Shown: positions 26,034 through 35,109 of the stretch, piece by piece
Layout: each line of letters begins with the position of its first letter
Numbering within the stretch: position 1 is the first letter of the stretch
Assembly (NCBI GenBank): GCA_900319635.1
Contig: ONPF01000003.1
Span: 156,157-220,156, forward strand
Direction of reading: 5' to 3'
DNA length: 64,000 nucleotides
From: an uncultured Eubacteriales bacterium
GTDB lineage: Bacteria; Bacillota; Clostridia; Oscillospirales; Oscillospiraceae
Position numbers and translations under genes: made by a program
The notes under the pieces: model-generated
The model's database searches: none
What the model was told of the DNA's origin: nothing
What the model saw: the letters and a program-made list of their open reading frames with translations, nothing else

Positions 26034-27145
26034 TGTGATTCTCCTGTCAATTCTTCAAAGAAATCTTCCGTTTTCCTAGTAAGCTGTTCCGCAGAGAAAT
26101 CCCGTCCTCGGGTGATTGCGTTCTCTGAAAACTTATTCCGGAGTTCGCGCTCAGTCAGCATACGCTTCATGCCCTGATAAAACGCTTCATCGTCATTCTC
26201 AACGATCAACCCATATTCTGAGTCTCCAAGCAGCTCGCGCATACCGGAGACGTCAGTTGTCACGATGGGCTTTCCGAGGATAAGGCCCTCGGTCATGAAG
26301 GTACTGTAGCCCTCATAGATTGAGGAACATGCCAGCAGATCCGCTTCGCGCATGAAAGGGTAGGGGTTTTCGATATAGCCCGGCATCCAGACGGAATCCT
26401 GCAGGCCATTTTCTGCTACATACTGTTCCAGCATCGGACGTTCTGAACCCTCGCCGAGGATCCACAGATCATGCTGTAGCCCTTCATCCAGCAGACGCTT
26501 GTGTGCCTGCAACAGACGCATGAAATTTTTGGGGGCGGAAAACCGGCCAGCGGTAAGCACGGTGAATCTCCGCTTTTTTACACCGTCCGGGAGCGGCAAT
26601 GTTGCCTTCTCGCGGATTGCCGCATCGTCTATGACATTGTACAAAACCGTGGAGTTAAAGCGGCCTTCAAACAGTTCGTCAAAGCTCTCCTTTACATTCT
26701 GCGAAACACAGACGATCCGGTCGAATTTTGCGTACCAGGCTGCGGTCTTGGCGGCGAATGCCTGCGGATCACCGACCGCTTTTGTAAGATCGCAATGAAC
26801 CCAAGCGAGCTTTTTCGCCTTTTTGTTCGTGGAGGCGGACAGCACCTTCGTCGGCCCCATCTCCAGATAGGCGCACTCAATATCATAGTCGTCCTTGATG
26901 TGCAGCCGGTAGGCCAGGCCACTCTCTGCTTCTACCCGATAGCGCAGGTGATTGGCCTTGCTCTCGGTGGAGTACATGGACTTGTAGCGGATACCGGATA
27001 CCAGATATTTGGAGGCGTCGCAGGGCCAGACCGTCTGCACCGTGACGTCAAACTTCGTCTGATCCATATGGTTGACGAGGTCGATCATTACCTTCTCAGC
27101 GCCGCCGGCTTTTAGAGTCTCGATAAAAAACAGGATTTTGATCAT
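26030..27145 (-). CDS. Glycosyltransferase family 4
   Basis: 371 residues. N-terminal MIKILFFIETLKAGGAEKVM, the GGAE loop typical of GT4 enzymes; C-terminal LTAGRFSAPKNFMRLLQAH and an E-x7-E type motif in SIYEGYSTFMTEGLILGKPIV. Overlaps the previous gene by ATGA. It adds one residue to the repeat unit; donor unknown. Confidence 0.87.
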   Translation of the reverse strand: MIKILFFIETLKAGGAEKVMIDLVNHMDQTKFDVTVQTVWPCDASKYLVSGIRYKSMYSTESKANHLRYRVEAESGLAYRLHIKDDYDIECAYLEMGPTKVLSASTNKKAKKLAWVHCDLTKAVGDPQAFAAKTAAWYAKFDRIVCVSQNVKESFDELFEGRFNSTVLYNVIDDAAIREKATLPLPDGVKKRRFTVLTAGRFSAPKNFMRLLQAHKRLLDEGLQHDLWILGEGSERPMLEQYVAENGLQDSVWMPGYIENPYPFMREADLLACSSIYEGYSTFMTEGLILGKPIVTTDVSGMRELLGDSEYGLIVENDDEAFYQGMKRMLTERELRNKFSENAITRGRDFSAEQLTRKTEDFFEELTGESH

Positions 27146-28299
27146 TTGCTCATGCTCTCTAAGTATAGATTACAGATCTTGTTTGCAAAAACTTTGGAAT
27201 CAAAGCCGTATTTCTCAATGGCGTCCACAACAACGGATTTCTTTGCCCTACCTTTTTTTACGGCTCTTTCGATTGCGTCTGCCCATGCGGAAGCGCCGTC
27301 ATTAAGATTCAGCCAGTCCACTGTTCCAAGACCAAAATCCACCTCGTGTGAATAGGTATCCGCCGTCACGCAGGGAAGACCGGACGCCTGCGCCTCGATG
27401 AGCACAAGGGGCATGCCCTCATAGAGCGAGGGCAGCAGAAACGCGGCAGATTTGCGCATGAGGACGTCGATATCCTTGCGGACGCCGAGCAGCAGCATGT
27501 GCTCTCCCAACCCGTATTCCTTGATCTTCGCTGCAACGGCATTTTCATAATCGCCGCCCATATTTCCGGCGCAAAGGATTCGTATCCGTTTCCCGCGTGC
27601 CTTCAGTTCTTTGGCGATCTCCACCGTAAACAGCTGATTCTTCACCGGCGTGAACCGGCCGACTTGCAGAACGTTGATCCAGCCGTCATCACAGAATTCA
27701 CCGGACTCCTGCTGATCATATTTCTCAATGAACTTGGAAGTATCAACCGAATTGAACACCAAGTGATAGTTGGGCTTTTTCGTGACTTTTTCGCCGTAGA
27801 GGAACTTTCCGGCCAGCGTGGAGCAGGCAATAAAGTTTGTGGCGTTCCACTGGATCAGCCGCTGCATCACATGGTTATATACCCGTCGCTTCAAACCTTT
27901 TTTCGCCTTGGGATTATCGCCCTCCATCCAGTTGTGCGCATGGACGAAACGGTGATGCACCCCGGCAAGGCGCGCGGTCAGCAACACCATCCCGCTGTGA
28001 AAAAGCTCATGAGAATGGACAATGTCATATTGTCCCTCCCGCATAACGCGATAGATCTCCCGACAATATCTTAGAAAATGCTTGCCACCCGTCCCGCGGA
28101 TGTGAATACAGCGGGAATTGAGACTTTCTATCTCGTCCTGATAAAACGGATGCTCTGCCGTTGTCGTAAAGTCAAACTGAAACGTACTTTTATCTGCTTG
28201 ACGAAGAAGGTGCATCAATTGGTTCTCAATGCCCCCGACGTTCATAGCGCCTGTCAGAATCAGGACTTTTATTTTTGGCTCTTCATGTCTCGTTTGCAT
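27142..28299 (-). CDS. Glycosyltransferase family 4, EpsF-like
   Basis: 385 residues. MNVGGIENQLMHLLRQ in the N-terminal half, HSHELFHSGMVLLTARLAG, then VGRFTPVKNQLF and LPSLYEGMPLVLIEAQASGLP in the donor half. The combination of GGIEN and FDFTTTAEHPFYQDEI resembles EpsF of exopolysaccharide operons. The start has GAGGG about nine bases upstream. A gap of about 90 bases separates it from the next upstream gene; no promoter is evident there. Confidence 0.87.
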   Translation of the reverse strand: MQTRHEEPKIKVLILTGAMNVGGIENQLMHLLRQADKSTFQFDFTTTAEHPFYQDEIESLNSRCIHIRGTGGKHFLRYCREIYRVMREGQYDIVHSHELFHSGMVLLTARLAGVHHRFVHAHNWMEGDNPKAKKGLKRRVYNHVMQRLIQWNATNFIACSTLAGKFLYGEKVTKKPNYHLVFNSVDTSKFIEKYDQQESGEFCDDGWINVLQVGRFTPVKNQLFTVEIAKELKARGKRIRILCAGNMGGDYENAVAAKIKEYGLGEHMLLLGVRKDIDVLMRKSAAFLLPSLYEGMPLVLIEAQASGLPCVTADTYSHEVDFGLGTVDWLNLNDGASAWADAIERAVKKGRAKKSVVVDAIEKYGFDSKVFANKICNLYLESMSK

Positions 28300-28391
28300 G
28301 AGAAAACCCTCAATTCCGGTTATGTACCATATTCCTTTTCCGTGTTGCCGATCAAAAGCGCTGATTGATAACCGGTAACATCAATATGACA

Positions 28392-29270
28392 TCAACAATC
28401 TTTCTTGCTCCAGTAGCGGAGAAGAAGTCTTCCGGCTGGTGCGCAAAGGAGTGCCAGCCAGGGAGATCGGCATTCTCGAATCAAGTCTTTGAATGGGATA
28501 CCGGCACATTTCCCGTAACAATTATACAACAATCCGTTTTTTATACGATCCTTTGCGAAGTTGCTTCGATCCATACGAAGATCGGAGGTAAACATGCCGC
28601 CGTGGGGATTCTGAAGGCGGAGCTTCCTTCCGGATTTTGTTAAGCCGCCCTCCAGATATTCGCAGATATAGATCACAGAGTTGATATACACACATTTGTG
28701 CGTAAAGCTGACGCGATCCCAAAGAGCGCTTTCCGCAAGAAAGCGTTCTCGCTCAAACACGGGAAACGGGTATTTCTTGAAAAGCTCCGTACGGATCACT
28801 TCGCAGCAATCGGAGCTTGCGTATCGAATCCGCCGATAGTGCATGATTTCCACAGGAACCTGATAATCAGCAACGCCGCAGAGGGGGTGTGTTACATCAG
28901 TGCCTTTCAGGAACGTGACGATTCCAACCTGCGGATCCTTTTCATATTTCTCCCAAGCGAATGAAACCTCTTTTACAGCGGTTTCAGTCAAATAATCGTC
29001 GCTGTCCAAGATCAAGACATATTTCCCGTGGATAAATTCATGCGCTGCGTTGAGAGCGGTATGCTTCCCGCCGTTGGTTTTCTTTTTATAAATAATGGGA
29101 AAATGATCGGATGAAAAGGTTGAAACAACTTCAGTGGTGCTGTCTGTGCTGCCGTCATCCACAATGATCCATTCAAAATCGAAGCTCGTCTGTTTTTGGA
29201 GGGATTTATAGCAGCGAGAAAGGCATGCTGCACGATTAAACGTGGGAGTAATGATCGATAGCATAATCAT
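28392..29270 (-). CDS. Glycosyltransferase family 2
   Basis: 292 residues from the ATG at 29270, chosen because AAGGAG lies nine bases upstream; the ATG at 29294 overlaps the preceding stop (TAATG) but has a weaker site. Begins MIMLSIITPTFNRAACLSRC, with WIIVDDGSTDSTTEV and the DxD-type metal site LILDSDDYLTETA. The C-terminal third resembles other capsule GT2 enzymes. AT-rich relative to the flanks. Confidence 0.84.
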   Translation of the reverse strand: MIMLSIITPTFNRAACLSRCYKSLQKQTSFDFEWIIVDDGSTDSTTEVVSTFSSDHFPIIYKKKTNGGKHTALNAAHEFIHGKYVLILDSDDYLTETAVKEVSFAWEKYEKDPQVGIVTFLKGTDVTHPLCGVADYQVPVEIMHYRRIRYASSDCCEVIRTELFKKYPFPVFERERFLAESALWDRVSFTHKCVYINSVIYICEYLEGGLTKSGRKLRLQNPHGGMFTSDLRMDRSNFAKDRIKNGLLYNCYGKCAGIPFKDLIRECRSPWLALLCAPAGRLLLRYWSKKDC

Positions 29271-29293
29271 ACCGGTACACTCCTTGCGAGTCA

Positions 29294-30400
29294 TTACTTC
29301 TGCCAGTGATTCAAATAGAATTCCTGCAGCTCGGTGGCGTTTTCCCAGATATCAAATCCGTTTGACTTTATTTGAAAAGAAGTGTCGTACCTTTCGATTT
29401 GGGCAACGCTCAGAATTTGCTCTGCCCAGCGCTCAACGCCAGCTTCCAATGGGAGAAAGGTCACCAAGCCCTGCGTTTTCTCACATTCCCGAGGAATACG
29501 GTCGGAGACGACGCACGGAAGACCGGCGGCTTGCGCCTCTACCGCGACAATCCCAAGCCCCTCAAAGAGCGAAGGAAAGGCAAATACATCCATAGCCTGC
29601 ATCAGGGCGTTAACATCAGAACGAATCCCCACGAAAATAATGCGATCAGACAAGTCAAGAGCCTCTACCTTGTCACGGATTGCTTGCTCCAGATCGCCCT
29701 GCCCCACCAATAGTAACTTGCTTTCAGGACGCAGTTTCACCAGCTCGGAAAAGATGTCTACCAGAAAAACATGGTTTTTGATGGGATGAAATCGACCAAC
29801 ATGCCCAAGTAACAGGGTGCTTTGATCTACGCCGAGCGCATCACGATACTTTTCTCTGATTACCGGATTGAATGCAAAGGCGTTCGTATCTATGGCATTG
29901 TTCAGAACAGCATAATCATGCCCTCCAAACATCCAACGCCCGGCATCTTCTCCGCATGCGTAAAGATGAGTTGCATATTTTGGAATACACCGTTTGTAAA
30001 GCAGTTTTATCGGGTATTTTGCGCTTTTGGCCTCATTGCTGCTATGTGCATGAGCAATGCGGACAGGGACACCGTTCTTTTTTGCATATTGAAGAGGGAT
30101 ACCGGACATGCAGTCTAAATGAACATGTACGATCCGATACTCCGGGTGTTCTGCGAAAAAACGATCCAGAGCCTTGCGATATCCGGGACTCAAAGGATTC
30201 AACCGGGGCAAACGGTGGATCTTCCCGCCTAATTCCATAATCTCTCGGTCATAATCCGTCACAGCGTCCCGATGCTCCAAAAAATCAAACTGAACCAAGC
30301 TGCGGTCAATGTGGCGGTCATAGTTCATCAGCATGGTTTCGAGCCCGCCGCGAGTCATTTGCGTGACAACCTGAAGAACACGAATCGGCTTTTCAGACAT
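29294..30400 (-). CDS. Glycosyltransferase family 4, EpsF-like
   Basis: 368 residues from the ATG at 30400 (AAGGGG upstream); it overlaps the end of the preceding gene by eight bases. Motifs VVTQMTRGGLETMLMNYDRH, AHAHSSNEAKSAKYPIK, GHVGRFHPIKNHVFLV and FPSLFEGLGIVAVEAQAAGLP. It is a paralogue of the gene at 27142-28299, sharing the QFDF segment and EAQA(A/S)GLP, and probably makes another linkage of the same repeat unit. Confidence 0.86.
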   Translation of the reverse strand: MSEKPIRVLQVVTQMTRGGLETMLMNYDRHIDRSLVQFDFLEHRDAVTDYDREIMELGGKIHRLPRLNPLSPGYRKALDRFFAEHPEYRIVHVHLDCMSGIPLQYAKKNGVPVRIAHAHSSNEAKSAKYPIKLLYKRCIPKYATHLYACGEDAGRWMFGGHDYAVLNNAIDTNAFAFNPVIREKYRDALGVDQSTLLLGHVGRFHPIKNHVFLVDIFSELVKLRPESKLLLVGQGDLEQAIRDKVEALDLSDRIIFVGIRSDVNALMQAMDVFAFPSLFEGLGIVAVEAQAAGLPCVVSDRIPRECEKTQGLVTFLPLEAGVERWAEQILSVAQIERYDTSFQIKSNGFDIWENATELQEFYLNHWQK

Positions 30401-31529
30401 TTTCGTCATGCCCCTTTTGTGTTGATGTACTATATAGTTCTAAAATCTGCCGCACGATCTTTGCCTCATCAAATTCCTGGAGTGCTTCAGCATCGTTTCG
30501 TTCCGGTTTTTTTTCGACTGCTTTTCGGATCCCCTCCGCCATGGCTTCGTCATCATTCAGCTTTACAAGCGCGCCGAAGCCGCTCTGCTTTACCACGTCA
30601 GCATTTCCGCGGACGTCGGTGGCGATGATGTATCGTCCGCTGGCGGCGGCCTCGATCAAATTCATGGGCAGACCCTCCTGGCGGCTGGAGGAAATCACAC
30701 AGTCGCACGCGGCCAGGAGCCTGTCAATATCCCGCCGGTAACCCATGAGCTGCACCATGCCGGAGATCCCAAGTTGATCGCACAGCTTTTCGTATTCCTC
30801 TTTCAGGATCGGCTGCCCGGGCAGCAGCGCAAGCAGGTTCGGGCATTCGTCCTTGATGCGGGCCATAGCACGGAAAATCATCGGCTGATTCTTGCGGTAG
30901 GAGAGATCAGCCGCGCAGAGCATTACAAACTGCTCCGGCTTGATGCCCAGCGCTTCGCGCGCCGCCCGCTTCTCTTCTTCCGACGCCACATGGAACTTGG
31001 TCAGATCCACGCCCACGCCGTTGACCTTGACCACCTTGCCGGCTTTGAAATGCTTCCTGGCCAGGTCATAGTCCTCCTGGTTGATCGTGATGAGTACGTC
31101 CGTGTCCTTCGCAAGGAGCTTCTCCACCGGGTAGAACATCGCCCAATACTTTTTCGGCGCGCCCTTGTAGAAGTGGAAACCGTGGGCGGTGTAGAACACC
31201 TTGGTTCCGCGCTTGCGGGCGTCTCGGGCGGCGATCCGCGTCATGACGCCCCCGACAGGGGTATGACAGTGAATGATGACATAGTTGCCTTCGTCGATGA
31301 TCTTTTTGAGGATCTTGCAGGCCTTGATGTTTTGCGGACTGTAGGGACTGCGCTCAAATGGCACCTCAAACACCTTGTCCAGCATCGAAAGGTCAAGCCC
31401 CGGCTTATCGTCCGAATTGTCATGATAGGCCGCATGGACTTCGTGCCCCGCCGCCTTCAAGGCATTGATCACCGGAACATGAAATTGCCCGATATGAGAA
31501 CGCACCGTTGCGCAGTACAGAATCTTCAT
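30393..31529 (-). CDS. Glycosyltransferase family 4, EpsD/CapM-like
   Basis: 378 residues. MKILYCATVRSHIGQFHVP, HCHTPVGGVMTRIAAR and YTAHGFHFYKGAPKKYW are characteristic of EpsD-type enzymes, which usually add the second sugar onto the lipid-linked first one. The donor half has SSSRQEGLPMNLIEAAASGR. It is the first gene of the leftward operon, behind a good promoter, which fits an early step in repeat-unit assembly. Confidence 0.87.
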   Translation of the reverse strand: MKILYCATVRSHIGQFHVPVINALKAAGHEVHAAYHDNSDDKPGLDLSMLDKVFEVPFERSPYSPQNIKACKILKKIIDEGNYVIIHCHTPVGGVMTRIAARDARKRGTKVFYTAHGFHFYKGAPKKYWAMFYPVEKLLAKDTDVLITINQEDYDLARKHFKAGKVVKVNGVGVDLTKFHVASEEEKRAAREALGIKPEQFVMLCAADLSYRKNQPMIFRAMARIKDECPNLLALLPGQPILKEEYEKLCDQLGISGMVQLMGYRRDIDRLLAACDCVISSSRQEGLPMNLIEAAASGRYIIATDVRGNADVVKQSGFGALVKLNDDEAMAEGIRKAVEKKPERNDAEALQEFDEAKIVRQILELYSTSTQKGHDENV

Positions 31530-31612
31530 TTCACTCGTTTCCGTTTCTATGTAGTAGAGCCCGCTTGCGGCTGAAAGAAGTCAATTGATCGATTCGCAAA
31601 TTCAATCAGTTT

Positions 31613-31641
31613 ATTTTACTACAAAACAACTCTTAAAACAA
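31613..31641 (-). promoter_or_regulatory. Promoter of the leftward glycosyltransferase operon
   Basis: On the minus strand TTGTTT (31641-31636) and TAAAAT (31618-31613) are 17 bp apart, in an AT-rich intergenic region shared with the divergent capE promoter. The first coding start lies about 85 bases downstream. Confidence 0.6.
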
Positions 31642-31698
31642 TAGCTGTTTTCATAAAAAGGCTATTTATCTTCTATGCACATGGCGCTGCCTTTTCCC

Positions 31699-31727
31699 TT
31701 GCGAAAAGCGACGTCCTGTGCTATCAT
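31699..31727 (+). promoter_or_regulatory. Promoter of the capE-capF-capG operon
   Basis: TTGCGA at 31699-31704 and TATCAT at 31722-31727, 17 bp apart, about 40 bases before the capE start. It is divergent from the glycosyltransferase promoter about 60 bp to the left, so both operons may be controlled together. Confidence 0.65.
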
Positions 31728-31765
31728 TTACTATAGACAATTATGAATTGAGAAAGGCGATTATC

Positions 31766-32809
31766 ATGTCAGAAGCATCTTTTTCCGGCAAAACACTCCT
31801 TATCACCGGGGGAACGGGCTCTTTCGGCAACGCGGTGCTGAACCGCTTCCTGGAGACGGACATCGGCGAGATCCGCATTTTCTCCCGCGATGAAAAAAAG
31901 CAGGACGACATGCGCCATGAATACCAGGCGCTGTATCCCGCTGTTTCGGACAAGATCAAGTTTTACATCGGCGACGTGCGCGATCTGCAGTCGCTGAAAA
32001 ACGCCATGTACGGCGTGGACTACATCTTCCACGCGGCGGCGCTGAAACAGGTGCCGTCCTGCGAATTCTTCCCGCTGGAGGCCGTAAAAACCAATGTCTT
32101 CGGCACAGATAACATGCTCACCGCCGCCATCGAAGCGGGCGTGCGCAGCGTGATCTGCCTCTCCACCGACAAGGCCGCCTATCCCGTGAACGCCATGGGA
32201 ACCAGCAAGGCTATGATGGAGAAGGTCGCCGTGGCGAAGGCGCGCACGACGAAGCACACCAAGATCTGCTGCACCCGCTACGGCAACGTCCTCTGCTCCC
32301 GGGGCAGCGTGGTACCGTTGTGGATCGACCAGATCCGCAAGGGCGAGCCCATCACCATCACGGAGCCTGCCATGACCCGCTTTGTGATGAGCCTGGAGGA
32401 GGCCGTTGATCTGGTACTGTTTGCCTTTGACCACGGCGAGAGCGGGGATGTTCTGGTGCAGAAGGCTCCCGCCTGCACCATTGAGACCCTGGCGCGGGCG
32501 ACGAAAGCACTCTTTGATCGGTCGGACAAGATCCCCGTGAAGGTCATCGGCATCCGACACGGTGAAAAGATGTACGAGACCCTGCTCACCAACGAGGAGT
32601 GCGCACACGCCATTGACCTGGGCAATTTCTACCGCGTTCCTGCGGATCAGCGTGATTTGAACTATGACAAATATTTCAAGACCGGCGACGCCCAGCGCAA
32701 CCCGCTGAAGGAGTTTACCAGCTCGAACACCCGCTTGATGACGGTGGACGAGGTGAAGGACAAGCTTCTGACGCTGTCCTATATCCGGGACGAGCTTGCG
32801 AAGGAGTAA
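31766..32809 (+). CDS. capE: UDP-GlcNAc 4,6-dehydratase/5-epimerase (CapE/FnlA)
   Basis: 347 residues from the ATG at 31766; the longer frame from 31718 would run through the promoter. Short-chain dehydrogenase fold with ITGGTGSFGN (13-22), IFSRDEKKQDDMRHEY and a substrate region CLSTDKAAYPVNAMGTSKAMMEK in pieces, where a Met-x3-Lys replaces the usual Tyr-x3-Lys, as in CapE/FlaA1-type inverting dehydratases. It performs the first step from UDP-GlcNAc toward UDP-L-FucNAc. The following two genes complete the pathway. NAD(P) is bound at the N-terminal glycine loop. Confidence 0.9.
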   Translation: MSEASFSGKTLLITGGTGSFGNAVLNRFLETDIGEIRIFSRDEKKQDDMRHEYQALYPAVSDKIKFYIGDVRDLQSLKNAMYGVDYIFHAAALKQVPSCEFFPLEAVKTNVFGTDNMLTAAIEAGVRSVICLSTDKAAYPVNAMGTSKAMMEKVAVAKARTTKHTKICCTRYGNVLCSRGSVVPLWIDQIRKGEPITITEPAMTRFVMSLEEAVDLVLFAFDHGESGDVLVQKAPACTIETLARATKALFDRSDKIPVKVIGIRHGEKMYETLLTNEECAHAIDLGNFYRVPADQRDLNYDKYFKTGDAQRNPLKEFTSSNTRLMTVDEVKDKLLTLSYIRDELAKE

Positions 32810-32812
32810 GAC

Positions 32813-33961
32813 ATGAACATACTCATCACCGGCGCAGGCGGATTCATCGGCAAAAACTTGATCTGCGCCCTGGAAAACATCCGGGACGGCAAGGATCGCA
32901 GCCACCCGGAGCTCTCGATCGGAGAGATCTTCCGCTGCACCCGGCAGACGACGGAGGCGGAGCTGAAGGGGTTCTGCGCGCAGGCCGATTTTGTCTTTCA
33001 TCTTGCGGGGGTGAACCGGCCAAAGGAGCAGGCGGAATTCATGGCGGGCAACCGCGACTTTACCGGCTCGCTATTAAAGCGGCTTGAAGAGGCGGAAAAT
33101 CCTTGCCCTGTGATGCTGTCCAGCTCCACCCAGGCCGCGCTGGATAACCCCTACGGGGAGAGCAAGCGGGCAGGGGAGCGGCTCCTGAGGGATTACGGCG
33201 AGCGTACCGGGGCGAAAACGCTCATCTATCGCTTTCCCAACGTGTTCGGGAAGTGGTGTCGCCCCAATTATAACAGCGCGGTGGCGACCTTCTGTTATAA
33301 TCGCGCCAACGATCTGCCGATTCAGGTCAACGACCGCAGCACCCGGCTCACCCTGGTCTACATTGACGATGTGGTGCAGGAGCTGCTGGCCGCCCTCGCC
33401 GGCAGGGAACATCGGGACGGTGATTTCTGCTGCGTGCCCGTGACCCACAGCGCGACCCTCGGGGAGATCGTGGATCTGATCGAGCGCTTTCGCACGCAGC
33501 CGGAGACGCTTGTAATGCCGGAGATCCCCAACGGCAGCTTTGCAAAGAAGCTCTATTCCACCTACCTGTCCTACCTGCCGAAAGAGAAGGTCGCGTTTCC
33601 GCTGAAAATGAATGTGGATGCCCGGGGGAGCTTCACGGAACTGCTGAAAACAGCGAGCAACGGGCAGTTCTCCGTGAACATCTCCAAGCCCGGCATAACC
33701 AAGGGGCAGCACTGGCACAACACGAAATGGGAGTTCTTCATCGTTGTCTCCGGCCACGGGCTCATCCAGGAGCGCAGGATCGGCAGCGAGGAAGTGATCG
33801 AGTTTGAGGTCAGCGGGGAGCGGATCGAGGCGGTGCACATGCTGCCGGGCTACACCCACAACATCATCAACCTGTCGGATACGGAAAACCTGGTGACCCT
33901 CATGTGGGCAAACGAGCTGTTTGACCCCGGCAGGCCGGACACATTCTATTTGGAGGTGTGA
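32813..33961 (+). CDS. capF: UDP-2-acetamido-hexosulose reductase with cupin domain (CapF/FnlB)
   Basis: 382 residues in two domains: an N-terminal SDR fold (MNILITGAGGFIGKNL; VFHLAGVNRPKEQAEFM; SSTQAALDNPYGESKRAGE with Tyr-x3-Lys) and a C-terminal cupin from about residue 260 with SKPGITKGQHWHNTKWEFF, whose His residues bind metal. The bifunctional enzyme epimerises at C3 and reduces the 4-keto group to give UDP-L-6-deoxy-talosamine derivatives. It begins four bases after capE, with no separate promoter. Confidence 0.9.
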   Translation: MNILITGAGGFIGKNLICALENIRDGKDRSHPELSIGEIFRCTRQTTEAELKGFCAQADFVFHLAGVNRPKEQAEFMAGNRDFTGSLLKRLEEAENPCPVMLSSSTQAALDNPYGESKRAGERLLRDYGERTGAKTLIYRFPNVFGKWCRPNYNSAVATFCYNRANDLPIQVNDRSTRLTLVYIDDVVQELLAALAGREHRDGDFCCVPVTHSATLGEIVDLIERFRTQPETLVMPEIPNGSFAKKLYSTYLSYLPKEKVAFPLKMNVDARGSFTELLKTASNGQFSVNISKPGITKGQHWHNTKWEFFIVVSGHGLIQERRIGSEEVIEFEVSGERIEAVHMLPGYTHNIINLSDTENLVTLMWANELFDPGRPDTFYLEV

Positions 33962-33963
33962 GC

Positions 33964-35109
33964 ATGGCGAAGCTGAAACTCATGACCATCATCGGCACGC
34001 GGCCGGAGATCATTCGGCTGAGTGAGACGATCAAGGCCTGCGACAAATATTTTGACCAAATCCTTGTCCACACCGGGCAGAACTATGACTATACGCTCAA
34101 CCAGGTCTTTTTTGAGGATCTGGGTCTGCGTGCGCCGGATTTCTATTTGAACGCCGTCGGCGCGGATCTGGGCGAGACCATCGGCAACATCATCGCTTCG
34201 TCCTATAAGCTCATGGCGGAGCAGAGGCCGGACGCGGTGCTGGTGCTGGGGGACACCAATTCCTGCCTCTCCGTGATCGCGGCGAAGCGGCTGCATATCC
34301 CGATCTTCCACATGGAGGCGGGCAACCGCTGCTTTGACGAGTGCCTGCCGGAGGAGACGAATCGCCGGATCGTGGATGTGACCGCGGACGTGAATCTCTG
34401 CTACTCCGAGCACGCACGGCGCTATCTGAACGCTTCGGGCGTGCCGAAGGAGCGCACCTATGTGACCGGCTCGCCGATGGCCGAGGTGCTGCACCGGAAC
34501 CTGGAGCAGATCGAAGCCTCCGATATTCTGACGCGGCTGGGGCTGGAGCCCGGCAAGTACATCCTGCTCTCTGCCCACCGGGAGGAGAATATTGACACCG
34601 AGGCCAACTTCTTCTCTCTCATGAACGCGGTGAACGCCATGGCGGAGAAGTATGACATGCCGATCCTCTATTCCTGCCACCCGCGCAGCAGGAAGTTTAT
34701 CGAGGCGCGTCATTTTGTGTTTGATCCGCGCGTGATTCGGCATGAGCCTCTGGGCTTCCACGACTACAACAAGCTGCAGATGAACGCCTTCGCGGTGGTT
34801 TCCGACTCCGGCACCCTGCCGGAGGAGTCGAGTTACTTCCTTTCTGTCGGCCACCCCTTCCCGGCAGTCTGCATCCGTACCAGCACGGAGCGGCCGGAGG
34901 CGCTGGATCGCGGCAACTTCATTCTGGCCGGCATTACCACCGAGCAGGTGCTGCAGGCGGTGGACACCGCAGTGGAGATGAACCGCAACGGCGACTACGG
35001 TCTTCCCGTCCGTGACTACACGGATGAAAACGTCAGTGTTAAGGTCGTTAAGCTCATCCAGAGCTACACCGGCATCGTGGATCGCTTCGTGTGGAGAAAA
35101 CCGCAATGA
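33964..35109 (+). CDS. capG: UDP-GlcNAc 2-epimerase family, UDP-L-FucNAc-forming (CapG/FnlC)
   Basis: 381 residues from the ATG at 33964, set by GGAGGTG at 33952-33958 inside the end of capF. Non-hydrolysing 2-epimerase motifs: IIGTRPEIIRLSE, HTGQNYD, FHMEAGNRCFDECLPEETNR, SAHREEN and SDSGTLPEESS. As the third gene of a capE-capF set it should convert UDP-L-PneNAc/TalNAc to UDP-L-FucNAc by inversion at C2. L-FucNAc is therefore a probable constituent of the surface polymer. Confidence 0.9.
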   Translation: MAKLKLMTIIGTRPEIIRLSETIKACDKYFDQILVHTGQNYDYTLNQVFFEDLGLRAPDFYLNAVGADLGETIGNIIASSYKLMAEQRPDAVLVLGDTNSCLSVIAAKRLHIPIFHMEAGNRCFDECLPEETNRRIVDVTADVNLCYSEHARRYLNASGVPKERTYVTGSPMAEVLHRNLEQIEASDILTRLGLEPGKYILLSAHREENIDTEANFFSLMNAVNAMAEKYDMPILYSCHPRSRKFIEARHFVFDPRVIRHEPLGFHDYNKLQMNAFAVVSDSGTLPEESSYFLSVGHPFPAVCIRTSTERPEALDRGNFILAGITTEQVLQAVDTAVEMNRNGDYGLPVRDYTDENVSVKVVKLIQSYTGIVDRFVWRKPQ

